Shown here piece after piece: positions 1 through 7,245 of a DNA stretch of 25,972 bases (the stretch's first letter is position 1; every line of letters starts with the position of its first letter). A model generated the notes under the pieces. The model saw only the letters and a program-made list of their open reading frames with translations, did no database searches and had not been told where the DNA came from. A program made the translations under genes and the position numbers. The stretch is from the IMG/VR virus record IMGVR_UViG_3300032087_000502, positions 1-25,972 of that record; one strand, given 5' to 3'. The stretch comes from a virus.

Positions 1-2
1 TC

Positions 3-698
3 ACCAATACCAACGACAAGGTAGGCGTCATTGCTCTTGAGGAGGATTGGCGTAGGACTGTTGATGGTATCTTATCTATTGAGGCTAATGATCGCCTGCA
101 CATTGATAGCGTCAGAGCTAAGTACAGTGAAGAAGAGATAGATAATTTCTTTAATGTTCTTTATGACGGGCAGAACAAGAACCGCGTCTTTGTCCATGCC
201 CATCTTGGGATGAACGATGTTGATAGTGTGTTCTCTAAACTGCGCTTCATGGCAATGGGCCTTGAGTGTAAGTGGATAGTTTTTGACCACTTGCATATGC
301 TTCTGTCCATGACAACGGATGGTGACGAGCGCCGTAACATTGATGCAATTATGCACAACTTCAGAACGCTGGTAGAAGAGACAGGCGTGGGCCTGATACT
401 TGTGTCACACCTCAGAAGGATTGATGGCAATCGCGGTCACGAGAATGGTATTGAGACAGGACTGAATCACCTACGCGGTTCACAGAGTATCGCTCAGTTG
501 TCAGACTGTGTGATATCTTTGGAGCGTAACCAACAATCAGAAGATCCCGTTGAAGCCAGCACCACACGAGTCCGTGTACTGAAGTCCAGATACACAGGCG
601 ATGTGGGTTTAGCAACACACTTGTTTTACGACAAGGACAGTGGTAGGCTCAGTGAGATATCAATGGAAGTAGAAGAGCAAGAGGAGATTGAGTTGTGA
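3..698 (+). CDS. T7 gp4-like replicative helicase, C-terminal part (5' end outside window)
   Basis: The reading frame is open from the left edge, so the gene is partial; 231 residues are visible. They match the RecA/DnaB-type motor of T7 gp4: VGVIALEED near the start, Walker B IVFDH (fragment residues 92-96), the DER motif (108-110), LVSH (133-136), the DNA-binding LRGS...QLSDCVISLERNQQ stretch (157-178), and RVLKSRYTGD (191-200), whose Arg corresponds to the subunit-crossing arginine finger. Walker A, and any primase domain, would lie upstream and cannot be assessed. The role is unwinding at the phage fork with the downstream polymerase. The stop overlaps a GTG start of a 37-codon ORF, indicating translational coupling. 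Confidence 0.95.
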   Translation, partial: TNTNDKVGVIALEEDWRRTVDGILSIEANDRLHIDSVRAKYSEEEIDNFFNVLYDGQNKNRVFVHAHLGMNDVDSVFSKLRFMAMGLECKWIVFDHLHMLLSMTTDGDERRNIDAIMHNFRTLVEETGVGLILVSHLRRIDGNRGHENGIETGLNHLRGSQSIAQLSDCVISLERNQQSEDPVEASTTRVRVLKSRYTGDVGLATHLFYDKDSGRLSEISMEVEEQEEIEL

Positions 699-808
699 TT
701 AGCTGGGTAATAGTATTAGCAGTATGGATGGCTTACATTGAAATTGAGCATCCTGATCGTATGTACGAAGCAAAGGATGAAGTCTCTCATGAAGAGCATA
801 GTATTTGA
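695..808 (+). CDS. Putative 37-aa single-span membrane protein
   Basis: A short ORF starts at GTG 695, overlapping the helicase stop, and ends inside the polymerase gene. An AG-rich ribosome-binding site (GAGGAG) lies about 9 bases upstream. The peptide begins with a hydrophobic stretch of about 15 residues (ISWVIVLAVWMAYI) followed by a charged tail (EIEHPDRMYEAKDEVSHEEH), the usual look of a small bitopic membrane protein. It fills the only gap between helicase and polymerase. No homologue is recognised. Translation is supported only by the start signal, position and composition, so it could be a chance ORF in a 90-base spacer. Confidence 0.45.
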   Translation: MISWVIVLAVWMAYIEIEHPDRMYEAKDEVSHEEHSI

Positions 809-2543
809 CATAGAAGCAGACAGCCTAGAGCCTACGAAGATCTGGTGTATCGCGGCTGTCGATCCTGACTCTGGGGAGACAAAGACCTTTGGGCCTACTG
901 AGATTGTTCAGGGCTTGGCTCATCTCTCCAATGCAGACAAACTGATAGGTCATAACATCATTGGTTATGACTTACCAGCCATTAAGAAGATACACAATAT
1001 TGATCTAGCAGAGAATCGTGCAATTGTAGACACGCTGGTATTGTCTCGACTCTTTAACCCAACACGCGAGGGTGGACACAGCCTTGAGTCTTGGGGCTAT
1101 CGCATTGGTCTTCAGAAAATAGATCACAAAGAGTTTGGTGAGTACTCTCCAGAGATGCTGAACTACTGCCGCAATGACGCAGTACTCAACGCCAAGATGT
1201 TTAATAATCTTAAAGCAGAATCACGGGGCTTCAGCCGACAGTCCGTAGTGTTGGAACATGAAGCACTAAAGATTATTGCAGATCAAAGAGAACATGGTTT
1301 TCTTCTGGATGTACAGGCCGCAACGCTACTTGTTGCTGAGTTGACTGACCGCCTTAAGGAAGTAGAACGTGAGGTGCAGAAGACCTTCAGACCTAAGCAA
1401 ATAAAAACTATTCTTCTACCACACTTTACCAAGACAGGTGCGCTATCTAAGATGGGCCTTATCCAAGGCTCAGAAAAGAAGAGCCGCTTGACTCAAGAAG
1501 AATATGAAGAGCTTGCAATCAAGCGTAAGGCTGTACGGATTGAAGAAGTACCTTTTAATCTTGGCTCGCGCAAACAGATAGGTGAGTATCTGATTGACTT
1601 TGGGTGGAAGCCCAAGCGGTTCACGCCTACAGGCCAGCCAATCGTTGATGAGTCTACGCTCAGTAAGATTAAAGATATTCCAGAGGCCACACTGATTGCT
1701 GAGTACCTTCTGCTTCAGAAGCGAATAGCACAGGTGTCCTCTTGGCTTGAGGCCTGTCACGACGATGATCGTGTTCGCGGTTTTGTTAATCCAAACGGAA
1801 CTATCACAGGTCGCATGACACACAACAGCCCCAACATGGCACAGGTTCCTAACCTCTCAGCGCCCTACGGCAAAGAGTGTCGGGCTTGTTGGACTGTGGC
1901 AGATGGATACAAGCTAGTTGGTATTGACGCCAGTGGTCTTGAGTTACGGATGCTGGCACACTACATGAAGGACGAGGGATTCAAAGATGAAATATTGCAC
2001 GGAGACATACACTCAGCTAACCAACGACTTGCAGGGCTTGAATCGAGAAATCAAGCAAAGACATTTATCTATGCCCTCTTATACGGAGCAGGAGATGAGA
2101 AGCTTGGCAGTGTGGTTGGAGGAAACAAGCGTGATGGTGCGGAACTTAGAAAGCGTTTCTTCGATAATCTCCCTGCATTTAAACATCTTAAAGACACAGT
2201 TGGACGAGCGGCTTCAAAAGGTTTCCTCAAAGGACTAGATGGGCGTAAGCTATATGTCCGATCTGAACACGCCGCACTGAACACACTGCTTCAAAGTGCT
2301 GGTGCTATCGTCATGAAGCAGGCGATGATAGGACTCAATCAGCTAATCAGACTCAACACTCTGGACGCACACTTTGTCTGCAACGTGCATGATGAGTGGC
2401 AGTTAGAAGTAAAAGAATCTGTGGCTGATTCAACAGGAATGCTGGGGGTTGATGCAATAAAGCAGTCGGGTGAGGAGCTAGAATTATTCTGCCCTCTTGA
2501 TGGGGAGTACAAGATAGGAGATAACTGGAGTGAAACACACTAA
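789..2543 (+). CDS. Family A DNA polymerase, T7 gp5-like
   Basis: A 584-residue protein with an N-terminal 3'-5' exonuclease and a C-terminal polymerase. Exo I is FDIEAD (D7, E9), Exo II HNIIGYD (55-61) and Exo III YCRNDA (126-131). Polymerase motif A is DASGLELR (380-387), motif B R420..K424...Y428...YG433, and motif C VHDEW (533-537). Residue Y428 occupies the T7 Tyr526 / E. coli 762 position, a state associated with lytic phages and with efficient dideoxynucleotide use. T7 gp5 has 704 residues. Here the thumb segment corresponding to the thioredoxin-binding loop (about 199-255) is present but shorter and different, so the processivity partner is unclear. The frame extends upstream to TTG 738 and ATG 777, but ATG 789 matches the T7 N-terminus and has AAGG upstream. 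It overlaps the next gene by 14 bases. Confidence 0.95.
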   Translation: MKSIVFDIEADSLEPTKIWCIAAVDPDSGETKTFGPTEIVQGLAHLSNADKLIGHNIIGYDLPAIKKIHNIDLAENRAIVDTLVLSRLFNPTREGGHSLESWGYRIGLQKIDHKEFGEYSPEMLNYCRNDAVLNAKMFNNLKAESRGFSRQSVVLEHEALKIIADQREHGFLLDVQAATLLVAELTDRLKEVEREVQKTFRPKQIKTILLPHFTKTGALSKMGLIQGSEKKSRLTQEEYEELAIKRKAVRIEEVPFNLGSRKQIGEYLIDFGWKPKRFTPTGQPIVDESTLSKIKDIPEATLIAEYLLLQKRIAQVSSWLEACHDDDRVRGFVNPNGTITGRMTHNSPNMAQVPNLSAPYGKECRACWTVADGYKLVGIDASGLELRMLAHYMKDEGFKDEILHGDIHSANQRLAGLESRNQAKTFIYALLYGAGDEKLGSVVGGNKRDGAELRKRFFDNLPAFKHLKDTVGRAASKGFLKGLDGRKLYVRSEHAALNTLLQSAGAIVMKQAMIGLNQLIRLNTLDAHFVCNVHDEWQLEVKESVADSTGMLGVDAIKQSGEELELFCPLDGEYKIGDNWSETH

Positions 2544-2895
2544 AGTATATACTTTGTGGGGGAATATGTACGCCTCTGATGGTGTTTATCTTCCAGACGA
2601 AATCACATCAGGAAGCTATGTACACTGTTGCCACACACAAGACAGGGAGCAATGGATAGAATATAATGGCACATATATTACTGCCTATGATTCAAAAACA
2701 GACAAGCATTACGATATATCAGATGATGAGTTTTATGAAGGCTTAGATGAAGATACTCCAATGGCAGAAATATACGATGCTTTTGATTTGGGGCCGGGGA
2801 CTAGGAGAATAATAAATGGTAAAGAGTGTGTGTATTGGACTGATGGTATGTGGATTTCTAGAGAAAGGGTGGAATTAGATGAACGCCCAGCATGA
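2530..2895 (+). CDS. Hypothetical acidic 121-aa protein
   Basis: It starts at GTG 2530 inside the end of the polymerase gene, with AGGAG about 9 bases upstream, and ends 17 bases inside the next gene. The product is acidic and rich in Tyr, Trp and Asp, with no signal peptide, membrane segment or coiled coil. Notable segments are YVHCCHTQDREQWIEYNG near residue 30 and HYDISDDEFYEGLDEDTP near 70. I do not recognise a family. Its place between polymerase and nuclease genes, coupled on both sides, suggests a role in replication or nucleic-acid metabolism, but that is inference from position only. Confidence 0.8.
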   Translation: MKHTKVYTLWGNMYASDGVYLPDEITSGSYVHCCHTQDREQWIEYNGTYITAYDSKTDKHYDISDDEFYEGLDEDTPMAEIYDAFDLGPGTRRIINGKECVYWTDGMWISRERVELDERPA

Positions 2896-3163
2896 GCCTA
2901 ACAGAGTCGGTGACCTAGCTGAACATTACGCCATCACATGGCTATGGGACAACGGCTATCATGTGTTCAAGAACTGTGGATGCACAGGGCCAGTGGACAT
3001 TGTTGCCATGAACCCAGAAGGCGAGATCACTTTGATAGATGTGAAGTCTTATAAAGACGGCAGGCTATCTGCAAAGACTCCACTTCAGAAAGAACTTGGC
3101 GTACAATACTTACACTACAATTCAAAGACACGGAAGTGTCGATTCGTAAGGCATAGGAAATGA
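2879..3163 (+). CDS. Small PD-(D/E)XK endonuclease-like protein
   Basis: A 94-residue protein carrying the core of a PD-(D/E)XK nuclease: GDLAE (residues 11-15, the first acidic residue), GPVD (37-40) and LIDVK (52-56, giving D54 and K56), followed by a short basic tail FVRHRK. The length fits minimal archaeal-Hjc-like or group-I-intron-endonuclease-like members of the superfamily. Such proteins bind or cut branched DNA. Start ATG 2879 has AGGGTGG upstream and lies within the previous gene; the stop overlaps the next ATG (ATGA). It stands directly before a RecB-like nuclease, so the pair may act together in recombination or host DNA degradation. The precise substrate is not determinable. Confidence 0.8.
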   Translation: MNAQHEPNRVGDLAEHYAITWLWDNGYHVFKNCGCTGPVDIVAMNPEGEITLIDVKSYKDGRLSAKTPLQKELGVQYLHYNSKTRKCRFVRHRK

Positions 3164-4014
3164 AACTTGACACACTAATTGACGATATTTATGGACAGCT
3201 TTCAGAGCTATCCGAAGGTCGTGAATTTAATTTAAGTGATGAAGATCTGGACTTCACGCTGGCTCGTATCAAGGACTCGCTTCTAGCTTGGGCTAGGCCA
3301 TCAGAAAGAAACTCAGAGTTTTCTCTGCGTATGTCTAATGTTGGTCGCCCTGCTCGACAGCTTTGGTACGAACAGAACCGTGAGTCTGAGCCGTCAGTAC
3401 CTTCACCATCCCTACAAATAAAATTTCTTTATGGTCATCTCCTAGAAGAGATCCTGCTTATGCTTGTCAGGGCTTCAGGCCATGAGGTCACTGATGAACA
3501 GAAAGAGGTTACGGTTAAGGGTGTGAAGGGACACATTGATTGTAAGATTGATGGGGAAGTGGTTGATATCAAGACCGCATCTAAGTTCTCGTTCAATAAG
3601 TTCCGCGAGGGACGGCTACGAGAAGATGATCCTTTCGGATATATGTCACAGCTTGCAGGCTACGAGGAGGCTGAGAAGTCCTCTGAGGGCGGCTTTCTTG
3701 TAATCAATAAAGAGAGTGGTGAGTTGTGTTTATATCGCCCAGAGGAGCTTGACAAGCCTAGTATCAACACTCAGATACAGGATGTGAAGAAAGCCTTGAA
3801 GCTGGCTACTCCACCTCCACGCTGTTATGAATCTGTACCAGAGGGGAAGAAAGGCAACATGAGACTGCACCGTAATTGTACGTATTGTCCGTACAAGTTT
3901 GAGTGCTACAAAGACGCAAACAACGGTCAGGGTATTCGGACATTCCAATATGCGAATGGGCCAACGTATCTTACTCATGTTGAAGTTGCACCAAGAGTCG
4001 AGGAGATTGTGTGA
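3160..4014 (+). CDS. RecB/Cas4-like PD-(D/E)XK exonuclease with a cysteine cluster
   Basis: A 284-residue nuclease of the RecB-like PD-(D/E)XK class. Visible motifs are GHLLEE (92-97), GHIDCKI (124-130, D127), VVDIKTA (134-140, D136 and K138) and the RecB-type SQLAGY (163-168, Q164 and Y168). After the nuclease core come C222, C240, C243 and C249 (C-x17-C-x2-C-x5-C), which could hold an Fe-S cluster or zinc. In Cas4 and AddB the first cysteine lies before the nuclease core, so this is a variant layout. It sits where T7 carries its gp6 exonuclease, so a role in host DNA breakdown or DNA end processing is a reasonable inference. There is ATGA coupling upstream and GTG overlap downstream. Confidence 0.85.
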   Translation: MKLDTLIDDIYGQLSELSEGREFNLSDEDLDFTLARIKDSLLAWARPSERNSEFSLRMSNVGRPARQLWYEQNRESEPSVPSPSLQIKFLYGHLLEEILLMLVRASGHEVTDEQKEVTVKGVKGHIDCKIDGEVVDIKTASKFSFNKFREGRLREDDPFGYMSQLAGYEEAEKSSEGGFLVINKESGELCLYRPEELDKPSINTQIQDVKKALKLATPPPRCYESVPEGKKGNMRLHRNCTYCPYKFECYKDANNGQGIRTFQYANGPTYLTHVEVAPRVEEIV

Positions 4015-4280
4015 ACCGGAAGATAATGAAAAAGATTAACAGACAGGTTAAGGTTATTTCTGTCGAGTGGTTGCACAGCATCATGCCTGAAGGAGAAGCA
4101 GATAAAATAAATCTGAAAAACTTTAGGCAGTATCTAAACCAAACATCTCACTACTTCAAAGATAAGCAGTTCTTTAACTCTGCTTTTACAGAAAGGTGGA
4201 CAAGGAATAAGCTGAAAGATTTTTATAACAAAAATCCATATAGGCCTATTGACAGCTATACTATCGCTGACTTACAATGA
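4011..4280 (+). CDS. Hypothetical basic 89-aa protein
   Basis: It starts at GTG 4011, overlapping the exonuclease stop, with GAGGAG about 7 bases upstream; an in-frame ATG lies five codons later. The product is lysine- and asparagine-rich, with aromatic clusters (SHYFKDKQFFNSAF, LKDFYNKNPYRP) and no membrane segment. I do not recognise a family. It sits in a run of nuclease genes and is coupled on both sides (its stop overlaps ATG 4277), so it could be a nucleic-acid-binding accessory, but nothing in the sequence proves that. Confidence 0.75.
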   Translation: MNRKIMKKINRQVKVISVEWLHSIMPEGEADKINLKNFRQYLNQTSHYFKDKQFFNSAFTERWTRNKLKDFYNKNPYRPIDSYTIADLQ

Positions 4281-4417
4281 AACCTTTAAGCTTAGAGGCG
4301 CTAATATTTTATTGCGCCAAGCAACTAGCAGAAGAAGAGACTATAGACGATGACTTGTTGTTTGAGTTATATGTTATACTGAAAATTCACTTTGAAGGAA
4401 TACCTACAGTACATTGA
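4277..4417 (+). CDS. Hypothetical 46-aa protein
   Basis: A 46-codon ORF starting at ATG 4277, which overlaps the previous stop (ATGA), and ending at TGA 4415-4417, which overlaps the TTG start of endonuclease I. It fills the whole space between its neighbours. The peptide MKPLSLEALIFYCAKQLAEE continues into a Leu/Glu-rich, probably helical segment (DDDLLFELYVILKIHFEG). No family is recognised. Support comes from the exact overlaps at both ends and a plausible amphipathic protein. No strong ribosome-binding site is visible, consistent with coupled re-initiation. Confidence 0.6.
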   Translation: MKPLSLEALIFYCAKQLAEEETIDDDLLFELYVILKIHFEGIPTVH

Positions 4418-4893
4418 AACCTAGAATAAAAAAGGGGTACAGGAAGGCCCGTGTCAAAAGGCCTACTGATAAGGCACCCGTGAGGGGATACGATTCTAAT
4501 TGGGAGTATGAGCTTCACTCAGGCATACTCAACGATTGGAGTTTGCACTCTGAAAAGACTGCATATGTTGTTGAACATACCTACCATCCAGACTTCATTC
4601 GCGAGATAGACGGAAAGAAAATCTATCTAGAGGCGAAGGGCCGCTTCTGGGATCACAACGAATACAACAAATATGTTTGGATAGCTAAAGCTCTTCCAAA
4701 AGACATTGAGTTGGTGTTCTTGTTTGCTGATCCTAATGCCCCCATGCCCCAAGCAAAGCGTAGGAAGGATGGCACAAAGCGCAATCACGCTGAGTGGGCC
4801 TCTTCAAAAGGGTTCCGTTGGTTTTCTGAAGACAGTATTCCAGCCTCTTGGATAGACGCTTCAAAGAGGGAGAGCCTAAGCGATGATGAATGA
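4414..4893 (+). CDS. Endonuclease I (Holliday junction resolvase), T7 gp3-like
   Basis: A 159-residue protein aligned by eye over its length to T7 endonuclease I. The four catalytic residues of T7 (E20, D55, E65, K67) are matched by E31 (NWEYEL), D60 (YHPDF), E73 and K75 (LEAKG). The C-terminal segment HAEWASSKGFRWF...IPASWI also matches the T7 pattern. It resolves branched DNA during phage recombination, packaging and host DNA breakdown. The start is unusual: TTG 4414, overlapping the stop of the 46-aa ORF, with GAAGGAA rather far upstream (about 15 bases). No ATG is available upstream of the catalytic core, so translation probably depends on coupling. Confidence 0.93.
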   Translation: MKPRIKKGYRKARVKRPTDKAPVRGYDSNWEYELHSGILNDWSLHSEKTAYVVEHTYHPDFIREIDGKKIYLEAKGRFWDHNEYNKYVWIAKALPKDIELVFLFADPNAPMPQAKRRKDGTKRNHAEWASSKGFRWFSEDSIPASWIDASKRESLSDDE

Positions 4894-5041
4894 CCGCAAA
4901 CGTGAACGGTTGGAAAAGTTTAGCCGACACAAAAGAAAAAAGTACGAAGAACGTGACGATGAAAAGTACAAGCCAATCAAGAAGCGAAACAAATATAAGC
5001 TAAACATAAATGACTTAAATGATATTGAAGAGTTGGAATGA
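4883..5041 (+). CDS. Hypothetical small basic protein (52 aa)
   Basis: An ORF from ATG 4883 (or ATG 4886, the next codon) to TGA 5041, overlapping endonuclease I upstream and the DUF1289 gene downstream (ATGA at 5038). A GAGGGAGAG stretch upstream can serve as a ribosome-binding site. The N-terminal 40 residues are strongly charged and Lys/Arg-rich (NDRKRERLEKFSRHKRKKYE); the last 12 are acidic. This looks like a charged helix or small nucleic-acid-binding peptide. No family is recognised. Confidence 0.65.
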   Translation: MMNDRKRERLEKFSRHKRKKYEERDDEKYKPIKKRNKYKLNINDLNDIEELE

Positions 5042-5217
5042 AGTCACCCTGCACAAAGGTTTGTAAAATAGAAAACGGAGTGTGCATTGGATGTGGAAGA
5101 AATCTAAACGAAATCAGTAACTGGTCTAAATACACAACCGAAGAAAGGAGTAAGATCATTGGACGCCTATCAACAATACATTCACAAAAGCCGATACGCT
5201 CGCTACCTTCCAAGTGA
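5038..5217 (+). CDS. DUF1289 family Cys4 protein (59 aa)
   Basis: The N-terminal 44 residues match DUF1289: SPCTKVC (C5, C9), GVCIGCGR (C16, C19), then the typical LNEISNWSKYTTEERSKII helix. The C-x3-C-x6-C-x2-C set is expected to bind a metal or Fe-S cluster; the molecular role is not established. ATG 5038 overlaps the preceding stop. The gene overlaps the RNR start by 59 bases (5159-5217), and its last 15 residues lie past the usual domain end, so RNR translation begins inside it. DUF1289 proteins are common in proteobacteria and I recall phage copies. The adjacency to a metallo-cofactor RNR is suggestive only. Confidence 0.85.
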   Translation: MKSPCTKVCKIENGVCIGCGRNLNEISNWSKYTTEERSKIIGRLSTIHSQKPIRSLPSK

Positions 5218-7018
5218 AGAGCGCAGAGAAACATGGAAAGAAACAGTAACCCGCTACATCAAATACTGGGGAGATAAACTTAATGATGATGAGCGTGTAG
5301 AATTATTTAAAGCTATACATGATCTAGAAGTCATGCCATCTATGAGGGCTTTGATGACCGCTGGTGAGGCGCTAGATCGTGATAACATGGCAGGATTTAA
5401 TTGTAGCTACATTGCCATTGATAGCCCCCGTTGCTTTGATGAGATGATGTACGTACTTATGTGCGGGACAGGCGTTGGGTATAGCGTCGAAGATCAATAT
5501 GTTTCAAAACTTCCAGAGATTGCAGAGGACTTTCATGCCACAGATACAGTCATACACGTACCGGATTCAAAAATTGGATGGGCGAAATCGTATCGGGAGT
5601 TGGTATCGTTGTTATATAGTGGTCAAATACCAGAATGGGATACATCTAGAGTTCGACCTGCGGGTGCCTCGCTCAAGACTTTTGGAGGTAGAGCAAGCGG
5701 CCCAGAACCGCTTATCGACCTCTTCAAATTTACAGTTAGATTATTTAAGAGCGCGGCTGGACGAAGACTTACGTCCCTTGAATGCCACGATCTTTGCTGT
5801 AAAATCGCTCAAATCGTCGTTGTCGGAGGAGTCAGACGATCAGCCTTAATTAGTTTGTCAGATCTTTCTGACGATGCACTACGCCAAGCAAAGCACGGAG
5901 CTTGGTATAACACTGAGTCACAACGAGGACTCGCAAACAACAGTGCCTGCTATAACAGCAAGCCATCTTTTGAACAATTTCTAGACGAGTGGAGGAGTCT
6001 TTATGAATCAAAAAGCGGAGAACGCGGAATCTTCAGTAGAGCCGCAAGCCAAAAACAAGCTGAAAGAAACGGTAGGCGCGATAGCGACAGAGATTTCGGA
6101 ACAAATCCATGCAGTGAGATCATCCTTAGAAAGTCACAAGTATGCAACCTTTCAGAAGTTGTCGTCAGACCGGAAGATACGGCTGAATCTCTCAGGAGAA
6201 AAGTACGAATTGCGACTATCTTGGGAACTCTCCAAGCCACCCTCACGGACTTCAGATACCTAAGAGGAATCTGGAAAGCTAACACCGAAGAAGAGTCTTT
6301 GTTGGGTGTGAGCCTTACGGGTATTCTTGATAACCCTCTGATGACTCTTGAGAACGATGACCTTGATTTACTCCTTGAAGGCCTGCGTGATGTTGCTATT
6401 GAAACCAACAAAGAGTGGGCAGAGAAACTAGGTATCCCTCAGAGCGCGGCTATCACTTGCGTTAAACCTAGCGGTACGGTTTCCCAAATGGTAGATTCTG
6501 CGTCAGGCATCCACGGACGCTATGCCCCTTTCTATATTCGACGGGTTAGGGCAGATATGCGTGATCCATTATGTGCTGTCTTAGAAGACGCTGGAGTGCC
6601 TTGTGAGATGGATAACTTCTCACCCACTACCAAGGTATTCTCCTTCCCTAAGAAGGCTCCAGAGGCCGCTGTGTTTGCTTCTGAGCAGTCTGGTATGGAA
6701 CAGCTAGAGTTATGGGCCAAGTACCAAGAGCATTGGTGTGAGCATAAGCCCAGCATCACTGTCTACTACCGCGACTCAGAGTTTCTTGAGATTGGTAATT
6801 GGGTGTACAATAACTTTGATACCATCTCAGGCATATCTTTTCTACCTTATGATGAACACAGCTATGCCCAAGCACCATATGAACAGATCACAGAGGATGA
6901 ATACGCTGAAATGGTCAAGGACTTTCCAACAGAATTTGATTGGAATCTCAACGAAGCGGATGACTTCACTGAAGGAGCGCAAACACTAGCTTGTGTTGGC
7001 GGTGCTTGCGAACTCTGA
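5159..7018 (+). CDS. nrdJ: Adenosylcobalamin-dependent ribonucleotide reductase, class II monomeric
   Basis: A 619-residue class II ribonucleotide reductase of the Lactobacillus leichmannii RTPR type (739 aa there), making deoxyribonucleotides with a vitamin-B12-derived radical and no beta subunit. The active-site set is complete: C82 (FNCSY, C119 of RTPR), N316-P-C318-S-E320 (N406, C408, E410), C329 (C419), KPSGT (436-440), and the C-terminal redox pair C612/C617 (ACVGGACEL). The cysteine spacings of 11 and 5 equal those of RTPR. It is shorter than RTPR, mostly before the NPCSE motif. The TTG start at 5159 has AGGAG about 9 bases upstream and gives the family-typical KSRYARYLPSEERRE N-terminus. 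It needs host or environmental cobalamin. The next gene overlaps by 1 base (TGATG). Confidence 0.95.
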   Translation: MDAYQQYIHKSRYARYLPSEERRETWKETVTRYIKYWGDKLNDDERVELFKAIHDLEVMPSMRALMTAGEALDRDNMAGFNCSYIAIDSPRCFDEMMYVLMCGTGVGYSVEDQYVSKLPEIAEDFHATDTVIHVPDSKIGWAKSYRELVSLLYSGQIPEWDTSRVRPAGASLKTFGGRASGPEPLIDLFKFTVRLFKSAAGRRLTSLECHDLCCKIAQIVVVGGVRRSALISLSDLSDDALRQAKHGAWYNTESQRGLANNSACYNSKPSFEQFLDEWRSLYESKSGERGIFSRAASQKQAERNGRRDSDRDFGTNPCSEIILRKSQVCNLSEVVVRPEDTAESLRRKVRIATILGTLQATLTDFRYLRGIWKANTEEESLLGVSLTGILDNPLMTLENDDLDLLLEGLRDVAIETNKEWAEKLGIPQSAAITCVKPSGTVSQMVDSASGIHGRYAPFYIRRVRADMRDPLCAVLEDAGVPCEMDNFSPTTKVFSFPKKAPEAAVFASEQSGMEQLELWAKYQEHWCEHKPSITVYYRDSEFLEIGNWVYNNFDTISGISFLPYDEHSYAQAPYEQITEDEYAEMVKDFPTEFDWNLNEADDFTEGAQTLACVGGACEL

Positions 7019-7245
7019 TGGTTGCGCGGGACGCAACAATAATAGGGTTTCGGGTATTGATAGACTCAGACGGCTTGTTAGTTACTGAGCAGACTGAACT
7101 GCCAGATGAACATATAGCCAAGGTCTTTCGGGAGGAAGAATCTCAAGTATTAATTCGTGCGGCTATCAGAGCCTTTAAAGAAATTACTGGAGATGTACAT
7201 TCTAAACTGGAGACAGAGATAGACGCTATCAACAGGGTTTGCTAA
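7018..7245 (+). CDS. Hypothetical 75-aa protein at the end of the + arm
   Basis: ATG 7018 overlaps the RNR stop by one base (TGATG). The frame opens further upstream, but an earlier start would run into the RNR redox tail, so 7018 is preferred. The sequence begins MVARDATIIGFRVLIDSDGL and ends in a predicted helix (EEESQVLIRAAIRAFKEITGD). No family is recognised. It is the last gene of the + arm, and its last 17 bases overlap the end of the oppositely oriented DUF5872 gene. Confidence 0.7.
   Translation: MVARDATIIGFRVLIDSDGLLVTEQTELPDEHIAKVFREEESQVLIRAAIRAFKEITGDVHSKLETEIDAINRVC
7229..7245. other. Tail-to-tail overlap of the two convergent arms
   Basis: The stop of the + strand 75-aa gene lies 17 bases inside the - strand DUF5872 gene. 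No spacer exists between the two arms, and I see no convincing terminator stem with a T-run on either side. A weak 5-bp inverted repeat (CATCC/GGATG) just beyond lacks a T tract. Confidence 0.7.

Noticed and set aside
738-788. TTG 738 as the polymerase start
   Set aside because: The T7-like N-terminus begins at ATG 789. The extra residues are unlike the family, and the space is occupied by the 37-codon ORF.
3160-4014. A Cas4 gene from a CRISPR system
   Set aside because: No other cas genes or array nearby; the nuclease sits in a phage replication module and its cysteine order is unlike Cas4.
5475-5849. 124-codon + strand ORF inside the RNR gene (another frame)
   Set aside because: It lies wholly within a gene with all catalytic residues intact; no start signal or recognisable protein. 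The same applies to 6003-6263.
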